DNA from: Streptomyces griseus
GTDB taxonomy: Bacteria; Actinomycetota; Actinomycetes; Streptomycetales; Streptomycetaceae
Reading direction: 5' to 3'
NCBI GenBank assembly: GCA_002154345.1
Contig: MUNB01000021.1
Location: 31,029-95,028 of the forward strand
DNA: 64,000 nt
Shown: piece by piece, positions 1-8,060 of the stretch
How positions within the stretch are numbered: the stretch's first letter is position 1
Layout: the number at the start of each line of letters is the position of its first letter
Notes under the pieces: generated by a model
Seen by the model: the letters and a program-made list of their open reading frames with translations, nothing else
Databases searched by the model: none
Told to the model about the DNA's origin: nothing
Translations under genes and position numbers: made by a program

Positions 1-536
1 GGCGCCAGATGGGGGTCGCGGTTCAGCAGCTCCAGATAGCGCGTCAGCTGCTCCACGCCGTCGATGTCGCCGCGCCGCTTCAGCTCGACGGCGACCGTCT
101 GCCCGTTCGCGTCCCGGCACAGGATGTCCACCGGCCCGATCGCGGTGGGGTATTCACGGCGGATCAGGGTGTGGCCCTCGCCGAGGATCTCGATCCGGTC
201 CGCGAGCAGCTCCTGGAGGTGCGCTTCCACGCCGTCCTTGATGAGCCCCGGGTCGACGCCCAGCTCGTACGACGAGTCGTGGAGGACTTCCTCCATCGTG
301 ATGATCAGTTTTTCGCCCGCCTTGTTCACCACGGTCCAGACGCCTTCGTCACCGTCGGCGCCCTCCTTCAGGGTGCACGGCGGGGACATCCAGTTGAGGG
401 GTTTGTACGCCCGGTCGTCGGCGTGGATGGAGACGCTTCCGTCCGCCTTGACCAGGATCAGACGGGGGGCGGAGGGCAGGTGGGCTGTGAGCCGGCCCGC
501 GTAGTCCACGGAGCAACGGGCGATGACGAGACGCAT
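1..536 (-). CDS. nucS: Endonuclease NucS (EndoMS), C-terminus cut by window edge
   Basis: Mismatch-specific endonuclease of actinobacterial non-canonical mismatch repair. It cuts both strands at mismatched bases and is recruited by the sliding clamp. The visible 178 residues start MRLVIARCS and contain the N-terminal dimerisation/DNA-binding region. They then enter the RecB-like nuclease domain, where GPVD (about Asp137) and VELK (Glu151, Lys153) form the D-ExK catalytic core. The remaining residues lie left of position 1. The ATG at 534-536 is chosen because it gives the usual family N-terminus. The gene is divergent from the small gene at 809. Positions 537-808 presumably hold both promoters, but I see no motif there I would defend. 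Confidence 0.95.
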   Translation of the reverse strand, partial: MRLVIARCSVDYAGRLTAHLPSAPRLILVKADGSVSIHADDRAYKPLNWMSPPCTLKEGADGDEGVWTVVNKAGEKLIITMEEVLHDSSYELGVDPGLIKDGVEAHLQELLADRIEILGEGHTLIRREYPTAIGPVDILCRDANGQTVAVELKRRGDIDGVEQLTRYLELLNRDPHLA

Positions 537-808
537 GGTCGGCAACGCTACTCGACGACGGGGGCCCGGCGCGATTTCCCCATGAGTCGCCTCCTGTCAC
601 TCGGTGCGCGTCGCGTCGCGGCGGAGCGGGCTTGCCCCTCTTTGCGCCCCTTCGTTATTGGCCGGTTGTGTTCCCAATCTCCTGGTGCGGCCCCGACTGC
701 GCGCTTAACGTGGAAGCAGGAGGTCGCCGCCCGTGCACGCTGCGTCGTCGCCCCCCTTCCCTGCCCGTAAGGCCCCGGCCACTCTCCGGGGTCGCGAGAG
801 GAGAACCC

Positions 809-1201
809 ATGTCGCTCGACGTCTCACCGGCGCTGTTGGAACAGGCCGAGCGAGGCGAGGTCGACGAAGCCGACTTCGTCGACTGCGTCCGGACCTCCCT
901 GCCCTTCGCATGGGAGATGATCAGCTCGCTGGTGGCTCAGCTGAAGGTCGACGGCGGAGAGTTCGCCGACAACCAGACGCCGCCGCCGGACGAGCAGGCA
1001 CGTGGTCAGCTGCTGCGCGCGCTCGCGAGTGATGCGATACGCGGCGCGCTGCAGCGGCACTTCGGAGTGCGTCTCGCATTCCAGAACTGCCACCGCGTCG
1101 CGGTGTTCCCGCTGGACGCCTCGGTCGACGACCGACTGGCCAAGTTCACCTCGGTGAGGGGCCAGTTGCTCAACCAGTCGCCCGAACTACGGGACTGCTG
1201 A
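809..1201 (+). CDS. Small conserved Streptomyces protein of unknown function
   Basis: A 130-aa soluble protein with no signal peptide or membrane segment. An SCO5389-like gene sits beside nucS in other streptomycetes, as far as I recall. The N-terminal half is acidic and the C-terminal half is mixed alpha/beta. No catalytic motif is evident. The ATG at 809 is chosen because GAGAGGAG lies at a good Shine-Dalgarno distance (797-803). Reading further upstream in frame would only add low-complexity residues. The gene points away from nucS and converges on the LLM oxidoreductase gene. Function is not inferred. Confidence 0.8.
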   Translation: MSLDVSPALLEQAERGEVDEADFVDCVRTSLPFAWEMISSLVAQLKVDGGEFADNQTPPPDEQARGQLLRALASDAIRGALQRHFGVRLAFQNCHRVAVFPLDASVDDRLAKFTSVRGQLLNQSPELRDC

Positions 1202-1291
1202 ACGCTTCTGCTGCCGTCCCGGGCCGCGGGAGGTGCAACTGGCTCCGGGGCGGCAGCTCCCGTACCACCGCACCACATGTCCCACCGATGC

Positions 1292-1323
1292 CACCGAGGA
1301 ACACCCGGTCACCGAGGAACACC
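1292..1323. repeat. Two 14-bp direct repeats in a convergent intergenic gap
   Basis: CACCGAGGAACACC occurs at 1292-1305 and again at 1310-1323, an 18-bp period. It lies between the 3' ends of the converging genes at 1201 and 1336. It may be a simple duplication, and no function is evident. Confidence 0.6.
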
Positions 1324-1335
1324 GGCATGCCCGGG

Positions 1336-2385
1336 TCAGGTGAGCAGCGGCAGCACATCGGCGCCCAGCCGCCGCACGTTCTCCTCGGTCGCCGCGAGAT
1401 CGCCCGTCCCCTCCACCAGCAGGGCGAAGCGCGTGATCCCGGTCCGCTCGGCGGTGGCCGCGAGCCGGTCGGCGGCCAGCTGCGGCGGGCCCACCGGATG
1501 CAGTCCGCACAGCAGTTCCGTGTACGCGACCGGATCCCGCATCACGCGGTGCCTGCCGTCGACCGTGACATGGGCGTCGAGCCCCTGGCGCAGCCAGCCG
1601 GGCATCGCCTTCACCAGCATCTCCGTGGCGTCCCGGGCGCCGTCCGCGATCTGGGCCACCCCGGCGGACACATGTGCGGCCCCCTCCACCACCTCGGGCG
1701 GATGGCCGGCCTCCCGGGCCGCCGTACGCCACAGGGCGACCATCTCCGCCTTCTCCTCGTCCCCGCAGTGCATGCCGAGCAGCATCGGGAGCGCCTGCTG
1801 GGCCGCCAGCCGCACGCTCTTCGGCGAGGTGCACGCCACGACGACCTCGGGCCCCGAAGCGCCCGGAACCGCGTCGGCCGGCCCCTCCAGCAGCTCGTCC
1901 GCGCGCGGCACCACCGCCACCTCGCGGAAGCCGAACCGCTCGCCGCGCCCCGCGACGCGCGCCTCCCGCAGCCAGGCGAGCACCAGGCCGAGCGCCTCGG
2001 GGAAGCCGTTCTCGTACGCGTCGAGACCGCCGCCGAAGACCTCCAGGTCCACCCACGGACCGCCCCGGCCCACCCCGAGCGAGAAGCGTCCACCGCTGGT
2101 CAGATGCAGCAGCGCGGCCTGCTCGGCGAGCGCGACCGGGTGGTGGTTGGGCAGCACGCTGACCGCGGTGCCGACCCGGATTCTGCGGGTGCGGCCCAGC
2201 AGCAGCGCGGCCAGCGTCGTCGCCGACGGGCAGACTCCGTACGGCACGAAGTGGTGCTCGGCCAGCCAGACCGAGTCGAGCCCGCTCTCCTCCGCGGCCT
2301 CGGTGGACCGGACGGCCCGGTGCAGGGCCTCACCCGGTCCCTGTCCCGGGAACTGGGCTGCCAGAACGAACGTTCCGATGCGCAT
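1336..2385 (-). CDS. LLM-class flavin-dependent oxidoreductase
   Basis: Bacterial luciferase-like (beta/alpha)8-barrel monooxygenase or F420/FMN-dependent oxidoreductase, 349 aa. The N-terminus MRIGTFVLAAQFPG, the segment WLAEHHF (about residues 41-47) and the GVGRGGP segment are typical of the family. The substrate cannot be deduced. The ATG at 2385 is preceded by a strong AGGAGG, so the start is well supported. The gene stands alone, divergent from the zinc-ribbon gene across a gap of about 210 bp. Confidence 0.9.
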   Translation of the reverse strand: MRIGTFVLAAQFPGQGPGEALHRAVRSTEAAEESGLDSVWLAEHHFVPYGVCPSATTLAALLLGRTRRIRVGTAVSVLPNHHPVALAEQAALLHLTSGGRFSLGVGRGGPWVDLEVFGGGLDAYENGFPEALGLVLAWLREARVAGRGERFGFREVAVVPRADELLEGPADAVPGASGPEVVVACTSPKSVRLAAQQALPMLLGMHCGDEEKAEMVALWRTAAREAGHPPEVVEGAAHVSAGVAQIADGARDATEMLVKAMPGWLRQGLDAHVTVDGRHRVMRDPVAYTELLCGLHPVGPPQLAADRLAATAERTGITRFALLVEGTGDLAATEENVRRLGADVLPLLT

Positions 2386-2597
2386 CGCCTATTGCCTCCT
2401 TGCGGCCGACGCGTTCTCCCCCACTGGCAACAACGTCTGACACGTGCCAAAGGCACGGTCCACGGAGAAGTTGTTGCGATTTTCCGCTAACTCATTCCAC
2501 TGCCGGATCGGACCGCCCCGGGCACCCGACGACCACCCCCGACGCCAGGCTCTAGGCTGGGACGCACCGTGCCCGATCCGCCCCCGTGAGGTGTCCC

Positions 2598-2927
2598 GTG
2601 TCCCCGCGCCGTAACCGCCCCCGTGGCGGCGAGAGTCCCGACGAACGCCCCGGCACGGCGCCCGGCAGATACGGCGGGGGAGGGGGCACCGAGAGCTGGC
2701 AGGGCGAGGAGTGGTCGGTGCGCCCGGTCAGCGGCGCGAGCGCCCAGAGCAAGCGGTACCGCTGCCCCGGCTGCGACCAGGAGATCCCCTCCGGCGTCCC
2801 GCATCTGGTCGCCTGGCCCGAGTACGGCGGAATCGACGACCGCAGGCACTGGCACAAGGCGTGCTGGAACGCGAAGGACCGCCGCACCACCCGGGTGCAG
2901 CGGTCCCGTAACGCCCCGCGCCACTGA
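2598..2927 (+). CDS. Small zinc-ribbon protein
   Basis: About 109 aa. A basic, Gly/Pro-rich N-terminus precedes a CxxC pair (CPGCDQ) and then HWHKACW, a likely Cys2/His-Cys zinc site. The C-terminus is basic (DRRTTRVQRSRNAPRH), which suggests nucleic-acid contact. Similar streptomycete proteins are often labelled ATP/GTP-binding, but I see no Walker motif. GTG at 2598 is preferred to GTG at 2586 because GAGGTG at 2588-2593 then acts as the ribosome binding site. It ends 8 bp from the converging ABC permease gene. Confidence 0.75.
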   Translation: MSPRRNRPRGGESPDERPGTAPGRYGGGGGTESWQGEEWSVRPVSGASAQSKRYRCPGCDQEIPSGVPHLVAWPEYGGIDDRRHWHKACWNAKDRRTTRVQRSRNAPRH

Positions 2928-2935
2928 GGCCCCTC

Positions 2936-3787
2936 TCAGACGTCGCGCCGGTTCAGTATCGCGAGCGCCCCGGCCAGCGCCACGGCGGCCAGGCCCGCCA
3001 TCAGCACCGGCGACCCCCAGGCGGACGGGCCGGAATCGGTCATCGTCGCGCCGTACAGCGCGCTGAGCTGGTTGGGGATCGAGTACTCGACCAGGAAGCG
3101 CTGAAGGCCCCGCAGAGCGTCGGCGAACATGAACAGCGCGAGGACCAGCGGCAGCAGCACCACGCCGATCATGATGGTGATCGCGCCCGCCGAGTGCCGC
3201 ACGATCGCGCCGACCCCGAGCGACAGCAGGCCGAGAGCCGCGATGTAGAACCCGACGCCGAGCGTGGCGTACATCCACTGGCCGGCCGACGCGGCGACGG
3301 TGCCGCTCAGGATCATGGTCTGGAACACCGCCACGACCGTGGCGGTCACCGTCGTGATGACGAAGGTCAGCAGGAAGAAGACGACCGCCTTCGCCGCGAG
3401 CACCCGGCCCCGGCTCGGACAGGCCGTCAGCGTCGTACGGATCATGCCGGTGCTGTACTCGGAGCCGATGGTCAGCACCCCGAGCGTGATCACGCAGATC
3501 GAGCCCAGCAGCACCCCGAAGAAGCCGAGCCCCAGCGCGGGCTCGCCCGACAGGCCGGCGTCGTTCACCGCGAGCAGCAGCGCGGTGCCGAACCCGATCG
3601 TCAGCATCAGCGCGACCATCACGCCGAGCGTCCAGACCGTGGCGCGTACGGAACGGATCTTGGTCCACTCCGAGGCGACCGCGTCGCCGAGGGTAGCGGG
3701 CCGGATCGGGATCGGCGACTCGTAGGAGACCGGCGGGCCGGCTTCCGGCGCCTGCTCGTCAGCCTGCGGGGTGGCCGGCGTCGTCAT
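2936..3787 (-). CDS. ABC transporter permease (ABC-2 type)
   Basis: 283-aa integral membrane subunit with six predicted hydrophobic segments after a roughly 45-residue cytoplasmic leader rich in Pro and Glu. The ASEWTKIRSVRATVWTLG start of the membrane domain and the GSEYSTGMIRTTL segment are shared with the permease at 5069-5857. This marks the ABC-2 exporter class that pairs with a separate ATPase. Its ATG at 3787 overlaps the upstream ATPase stop as ATGA, so the two are translationally coupled. Substrate unknown; the class often handles peptides or lipids. Confidence 0.9.
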   Translation of the reverse strand: MTTPATPQADEQAPEAGPPVSYESPIPIRPATLGDAVASEWTKIRSVRATVWTLGVMVALMLTIGFGTALLLAVNDAGLSGEPALGLGFFGVLLGSICVITLGVLTIGSEYSTGMIRTTLTACPSRGRVLAAKAVVFFLLTFVITTVTATVVAVFQTMILSGTVAASAGQWMYATLGVGFYIAALGLLSLGVGAIVRHSAGAITIMIGVVLLPLVLALFMFADALRGLQRFLVEYSIPNQLSALYGATMTDSGPSAWGSPVLMAGLAAVALAGALAILNRRDV

Positions 3788-4929
3788 CTGAGGTCCTTGC
3801 TGGTCTGCTCCCCGGCCGGGACGGCGGAGGAGGGCTCGGCGGCGGGTACGGGAGCGGGCCCGGCGTCCCGGTCCCGGTGGACGGGCGGCGGCGGGGCGTA
3901 CCAGCCCTCCTGCGGCACCTCCACCGGCTCCGGGGGCGCCAGGTCCTCGCCGCCGAGGACCTGGCCGTACGCGTCCAGGGGCGGCGGCTCCACGAGGCCC
4001 GCCTTGGCGTCGTCCGTCGAGCGGTAGTCCACCAGGCCCTGCGTCAGCCGCATGTACGCCTCCTCCAGCGAGGCCTGGTGCGGCGACAGCTCCCAGAGCC
4101 GTACGTCGCACGCGTGGGCCAGATCGCTGATCCGCGGCAGCGGCAGCCCGGTGACCCGCAGCGCCCCGCCCGGCTCCGACAGCACCCGGCCGCCCGCCTC
4201 GATGAGCGTGGCCGTCAGCTTCTTCCGCTCCACGGCGTCGTCGTCCGGCACCCGGACCCGGGCGAAGTCGGCGGAGTTGGCGGAGATGAAGTCCGTGACG
4301 CTCATGTCGGAGAGCAGCCGGCCGCGCCCGATCACGATCAGATGGTCGGCGGTCAGGGCCATCTCGCTCATCAGATGGGACGAGACGAAGACCGTGCGCC
4401 CCTCGGCGGCCAGCGACTTCATCAGATTGCGGACCCAGTGGATGCCCTCCGGGTCGAGGCCGTTGACCGGCTCGTCGAACAGCAGCACCTGCGGATCGCC
4501 GAGCAGCGCCGCCGCGATCCCGAGCCGCTGCCCCATCCCGAGCGAGAAGCCGCTGGAGCGCCGCTTGGCGACGTCCTGGAGGCCGACCACACCCAGCACC
4601 TCGTCCACCCGGGCCGCCGGGATGCCGGCCAGCTGGGCCAGGGACAGCAGATGGTTACGGGCGGTGCGCCCGCCGTGCACACCCTTGGCGTCCAGCAGCG
4701 CGCCCACCTGGCGCGGGGCGTTCGGCAGGCTGCGGTAGGGGTGGCCGGCGATCGTGACGTGACCCGCGGTGGGGCGGTCCAGGCCGAGGATCATGCGCAT
4801 GGTCGTGGACTTGCCCGACCCGTTGGGACCGAGGAAGCCGGTGACGGCGCCCGGCCGCACCTGGAAGGAAAGGTCGTCCACGGCCGTCTTCGCGCCGTAG
4901 CGCTTGGTCAGGCCGACTGCCTCGATCAT
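3784..4929 (-). CDS. ABC transporter ATP-binding protein
   Basis: 381 aa. Walker A is GPNGSGKST, the signature is the variant SLGMGQR, Walker B is LLFDEP and the switch region is SSHLMSE. The nucleotide-binding domain occupies about residues 1-215. An ancillary domain of about 90 residues follows, then a Pro/Glu-rich tail of about 80 residues not present in its paralogue at 5854. The start MIEAVGLTKRYG is preceded by GGAG. It forms an operon with the overlapping permease downstream. The long C-terminal tail is the main difference from the second copy. Confidence 0.92.
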   Translation of the reverse strand: MIEAVGLTKRYGAKTAVDDLSFQVRPGAVTGFLGPNGSGKSTTMRMILGLDRPTAGHVTIAGHPYRSLPNAPRQVGALLDAKGVHGGRTARNHLLSLAQLAGIPAARVDEVLGVVGLQDVAKRRSSGFSLGMGQRLGIAAALLGDPQVLLFDEPVNGLDPEGIHWVRNLMKSLAAEGRTVFVSSHLMSEMALTADHLIVIGRGRLLSDMSVTDFISANSADFARVRVPDDDAVERKKLTATLIEAGGRVLSEPGGALRVTGLPLPRISDLAHACDVRLWELSPHQASLEEAYMRLTQGLVDYRSTDDAKAGLVEPPPLDAYGQVLGGEDLAPPEPVEVPQEGWYAPPPPVHRDRDAGPAPVPAAEPSSAVPAGEQTSKDLR

Positions 4930-5068
4930 TCTCCAGCCCCATCGACTCACTCTGTCGTTCGGGGCTCGGGCCGCCCGGCCGCACACCCCCGTAAGAGTTA
5001 GGAGGATAACCAGGCGTCGACGGTTCCGGCCAAGTTGCGCACAGCGTGCGAGCGCGCGGTTACGGGCC

Positions 5069-5857
5069 CTACGCGTCCCGCTTCTTCAGGACCAGATAGC
5101 CGCCGAGCACCGCCGCCAGGACCCAGAGCACCATGATCCCGAGCCCTCCCCACGGACCGTACGGGGCGGGATCGGTGTTCATCGCGTCCGGGACGACCTG
5201 CATGATCTTCGAACCGGCCTGGTCCGGGAAGTACCGGGCGACGCTCTTGGCGCCGGGCACCGCCGCGAGGATCTGCGAGACCAGGAAGAAGAACGGCATC
5301 AGGATGCCGAGCGACAGCATGGAGCTGCGCAGCATCGCCGCCACGCCCATGGAGAAGATCGCGATCAGCCCCATGTAGAGCCCGCCGCCGACCACCGCGC
5401 GCAGAACGTTCTCCGCGCCGATGTCGGTGCCCCGGTGGCCCAGCATCGCCTGGCTCAGGAAGAACGAGACGAAGCTGGTGAGCAGCCCCACGACCAGGGC
5501 CAGCACACCGGCCACCGTGATCTTGCTGAGGAGGAAGGTCGCGCGCTGGGGCACTGCCGCCAGTGAGGTGCGGATCATGCCGGAGCTGTACTCCGTACCG
5601 ACCACCAGCACCCCGAACACGACCATCGCGAGCTGGCCGAGAATCGTCCCGGAGAAGCTGACGAAGGTCGGGTCGAACGTGGCCTGCTCGGCCTCGGAGA
5701 GATCGTCGAACGTGGCGTTCAGCAGGGCGCTCAGCGCCGCGCCCATCACCACCGTCACGGCGAACGCGGCGATGAGCGTCCAGATCGTCGAGGAGACCGA
5801 CCGGATCTTGGTCCACTCCGAGGTGAGAACCGCGGGTACCGATGCCATCGTCGTCAC
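5069..5857 (-). CDS. ABC transporter permease (ABC-2 type), second copy
   Basis: 262-aa membrane subunit with about six hydrophobic segments. It shares SEWTKIRSV near the N-terminus and GTEYSSGMIRTSL with the permease at 2936, so the two pairs look like an old tandem duplication. GTG at 5857 overlaps the upstream ATPase stop (GTGA) and has GAGGG just upstream. An in-frame ATG at 5848 is the alternative start. It lacks the long cytoplasmic leader of the other permease. Substrate unknown. Confidence 0.88.
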   Translation of the reverse strand: MTTMASVPAVLTSEWTKIRSVSSTIWTLIAAFAVTVVMGAALSALLNATFDDLSEAEQATFDPTFVSFSGTILGQLAMVVFGVLVVGTEYSSGMIRTSLAAVPQRATFLLSKITVAGVLALVVGLLTSFVSFFLSQAMLGHRGTDIGAENVLRAVVGGGLYMGLIAIFSMGVAAMLRSSMLSLGILMPFFFLVSQILAAVPGAKSVARYFPDQAGSKIMQVVPDAMNTDPAPYGPWGGLGIMVLWVLAAVLGGYLVLKKRDA

Positions 5858-6849
5858 TCGCCCTCGTTGTCGGTGCTGCCCGGCTTGTTCCAGCCCTCGC
5901 CCCAGCCCGCGCCCACCGCGGGCGGTTCGGCCGCCGGATCCCGTTCCGAATGAGCGTGGTACTCCACCGAACCGGCGGTCATCTGCATGAACGCCTCCTC
6001 CAGCGAGGCCCGCTGGGAACTCAGCTCGTGCAGCACCACCTGGTGCCGGGCCGCCAGTTCGCCCAGTTCCTCGGTGCTCGCGCCGTCGATCTCCAGGACG
6101 CCGCCCGACGTCTCGACCGGGGTGAAGCCCTCCTGGTGCAGCACGTCGCGCAGCCGCTCCTGCTGCGGGGAGCGCAGCCGGGTGTAGCTGCGCGAGTTCT
6201 CGTGGATGAAGTCCGCCATCGAGGTGTCGGCGAGCAGCTTGCCCTGGCCGATCACGATCAAGTGGTCGGCGGTCAGCGCCATTTCGCTCATCAGGTGCGA
6301 GGAGACGAAGATGGTCCGGCCCTCCGACGCGAGCGCCTTCATCAGATTGCGGATCCAGTGGATGCCCTCCGGGTCCAGTCCGTTGACCGGCTCGTCGAAC
6401 ATCAGGATCTCGGGATCGCCCAGCAGCGCCGAGGCGATGCCGAGCCGCTGGCCCATGCCGAGCGAGAACCCCTTGGACTTCTTCTTCGCCACCGCGGTCA
6501 GCCCGACCATGTCGAGCACCTCGTCGACCCGGCCGCTCGGGATGCGGTTGCTCTGCGCCAGGCACAGCAGGTTGTTGTACGCGCTGCGGCCGCCGTGCAT
6601 CGCCTTGGCGTCGAGGAGCGCCCCGATGTACTTCAGCGGCTCCTGGAGTTCGCGGTAGTGCTTGCCGTCGATGCGCACCGTGCCGCTGGTCGCGTGGTCG
6701 AGATCGAGCATCATCCGCATCGTGGTGGACTTGCCCGCCCCGTTGGGACCGAGAAAGCCGGTCACGATGCCCGGCCTGACCTGAAACGACAGATGATCGA
6801 CGGCGACCTTGCTGCCGAACCGTTTGGTGAGTCCCTCGAGCTCGATCAT
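5854..6849 (-). CDS. ABC transporter ATP-binding protein, second copy
   Basis: 331 aa. Walker A is GPNGAGKST, the signature is SLGMGQR, Walker B is LMFDEP, and SSHLMSEMALTADHLIVIG is almost identical to the first copy. After the ATPase domain comes a shorter tail than in the paralogue. ATG at 6849 gives MIELEGLTKRFG, matching the paralogue's start. A GTG six bases upstream (6855) is possible, and neither has a good ribosome binding site. The operon with the following permease has a 4-bp overlap. It lies just downstream of filP on the same strand. Confidence 0.9.
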   Translation of the reverse strand: MIELEGLTKRFGSKVAVDHLSFQVRPGIVTGFLGPNGAGKSTTMRMMLDLDHATSGTVRIDGKHYRELQEPLKYIGALLDAKAMHGGRSAYNNLLCLAQSNRIPSGRVDEVLDMVGLTAVAKKKSKGFSLGMGQRLGIASALLGDPEILMFDEPVNGLDPEGIHWIRNLMKALASEGRTIFVSSHLMSEMALTADHLIVIGQGKLLADTSMADFIHENSRSYTRLRSPQQERLRDVLHQEGFTPVETSGGVLEIDGASTEELGELAARHQVVLHELSSQRASLEEAFMQMTAGSVEYHAHSERDPAAEPPAVGAGWGEGWNKPGSTDNEGE

Positions 6850-6937
6850 GCGCACACGCTAGAACGCCCGAGCGCCCGGCGCCACCACAAGGGCGGAACC
6901 GGGCGCACACGGGGGTACGGCTGGGTACTGCGGGGCG

Positions 6938-7876
6938 TCAGCGGGTCTGCTGGGCCGGGACGCCGCGGGTGGCGGGCTCGTCCTCCACCGGGGTGCCGGC
7001 GGCGGCCACGGCGGCGCCGGTCAGCGTCGCCAGCATCTCGCGGACGTTGGTCAGCTGCGCGTTGATCGAGTCGCGGCGGTTGGTGAGCGCCGCCAGCTCG
7101 CGCTCGGATTCGCTGCGGATCCGGTCGGCCTTGGCGTTGGCGTCGGCGACGATGTCCTCGGCCTGGCGCTGGGCGGTCTCCACCGTCTGGCGGGCCCGGC
7201 GCTCGGCGTCCGTGCGCAGCTTCTCGGCCTCCAGGCGGAGCTGCTCGGCGCGGTGCTCGATCTCGGCGAGACGCTTCTCGGCCTTGGCCTGACGGGACGC
7301 GAGGTCGCGCTCCGACTGCTCGCGGCGCTTGGCGAGGTTCGTCTCGAAGTCGGCCGCGGCCTGGGCGGCCTTGGCGCGGGTCTCCTCGAAGAGGGCGTCG
7401 GCCTCCTCGCGCTTCTGCTGGGCGTCCTTCTGGGCGTCCGAGCGCAGCGTGTTCGCCTCGCCCTGAGCCTTCTCGACGATCCGGACGCCCTCGTCCTCGG
7501 CCTTCGCCTTGCGCTCGGCGGCGAACGACTCGGCGTCGTTGCGCACCTGCTGGGCCGCCGACTCGGCGAGCTCACGGTGCTGCTCGGCCGCGCGACGGGC
7601 CTCCTCGCGCAGGTCCTTCGCCTCCTCCTCGGCGAGGCGGAGAATCTTCTCGACACGGGCGCCGAGACCGGCGTACGACGGCTCCGCGTCGTTTACCTGG
7701 GCCTGGGCGTTCTGCGTTTCGAGGTGCAGCTCCTCGATGCGCTTTTCCAGAGAGGTGATTCGGGCCAGAGCACTATCACGGTCGGCGACGAGCTTGGTAA
7801 TGCGGTCGTCCACCTGACCGCGGTCGTAGCCACGGCGCACGAGCTCGAAGCCGAAGGGGGAGGAAGGGTCACTCAT
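6938..7876 (-). CDS. filP: FilP, intermediate-filament-like cytoskeletal protein
   Basis: 312-aa coiled-coil protein. In Streptomyces, FilP forms a cytoskeletal network near the hyphal tip, gives mechanical rigidity and interacts with DivIVA and Scy. After a short N-terminal segment (SPFGFELVRRGYDRGQVDD, a DivIVA-like motif) nearly the whole length is Ala/Glu/Arg-rich heptad and hendecad coiled coil. A short tail ends in a Pro/Ala-rich segment. Length and position next to scy match the known gene. ATG at 7876 has AGGAAC upstream. Confidence 0.95.
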   Translation of the reverse strand: MSDPSSPFGFELVRRGYDRGQVDDRITKLVADRDSALARITSLEKRIEELHLETQNAQAQVNDAEPSYAGLGARVEKILRLAEEEAKDLREEARRAAEQHRELAESAAQQVRNDAESFAAERKAKAEDEGVRIVEKAQGEANTLRSDAQKDAQQKREEADALFEETRAKAAQAAADFETNLAKRREQSERDLASRQAKAEKRLAEIEHRAEQLRLEAEKLRTDAERRARQTVETAQRQAEDIVADANAKADRIRSESERELAALTNRRDSINAQLTNVREMLATLTGAAVAAAGTPVEDEPATRGVPAQQTR

Positions 7877-8060
7877 GGGGTTCCTGTCGAATGAGACCGG
7901 TGAGGTGATAGAGGGAATCCTAGGGGCCATAGCGGCGTGTCAGCGTGCAGATGCCGGTTTGATCTGGAGAATGACACCCCTTTTGAGTGGCTGACCCCCG
8001 GAGTGCTTGCCACTCGAAGGGTTGAATGTCCATGGCGAACCACGGCGCACCGCGGATCGG

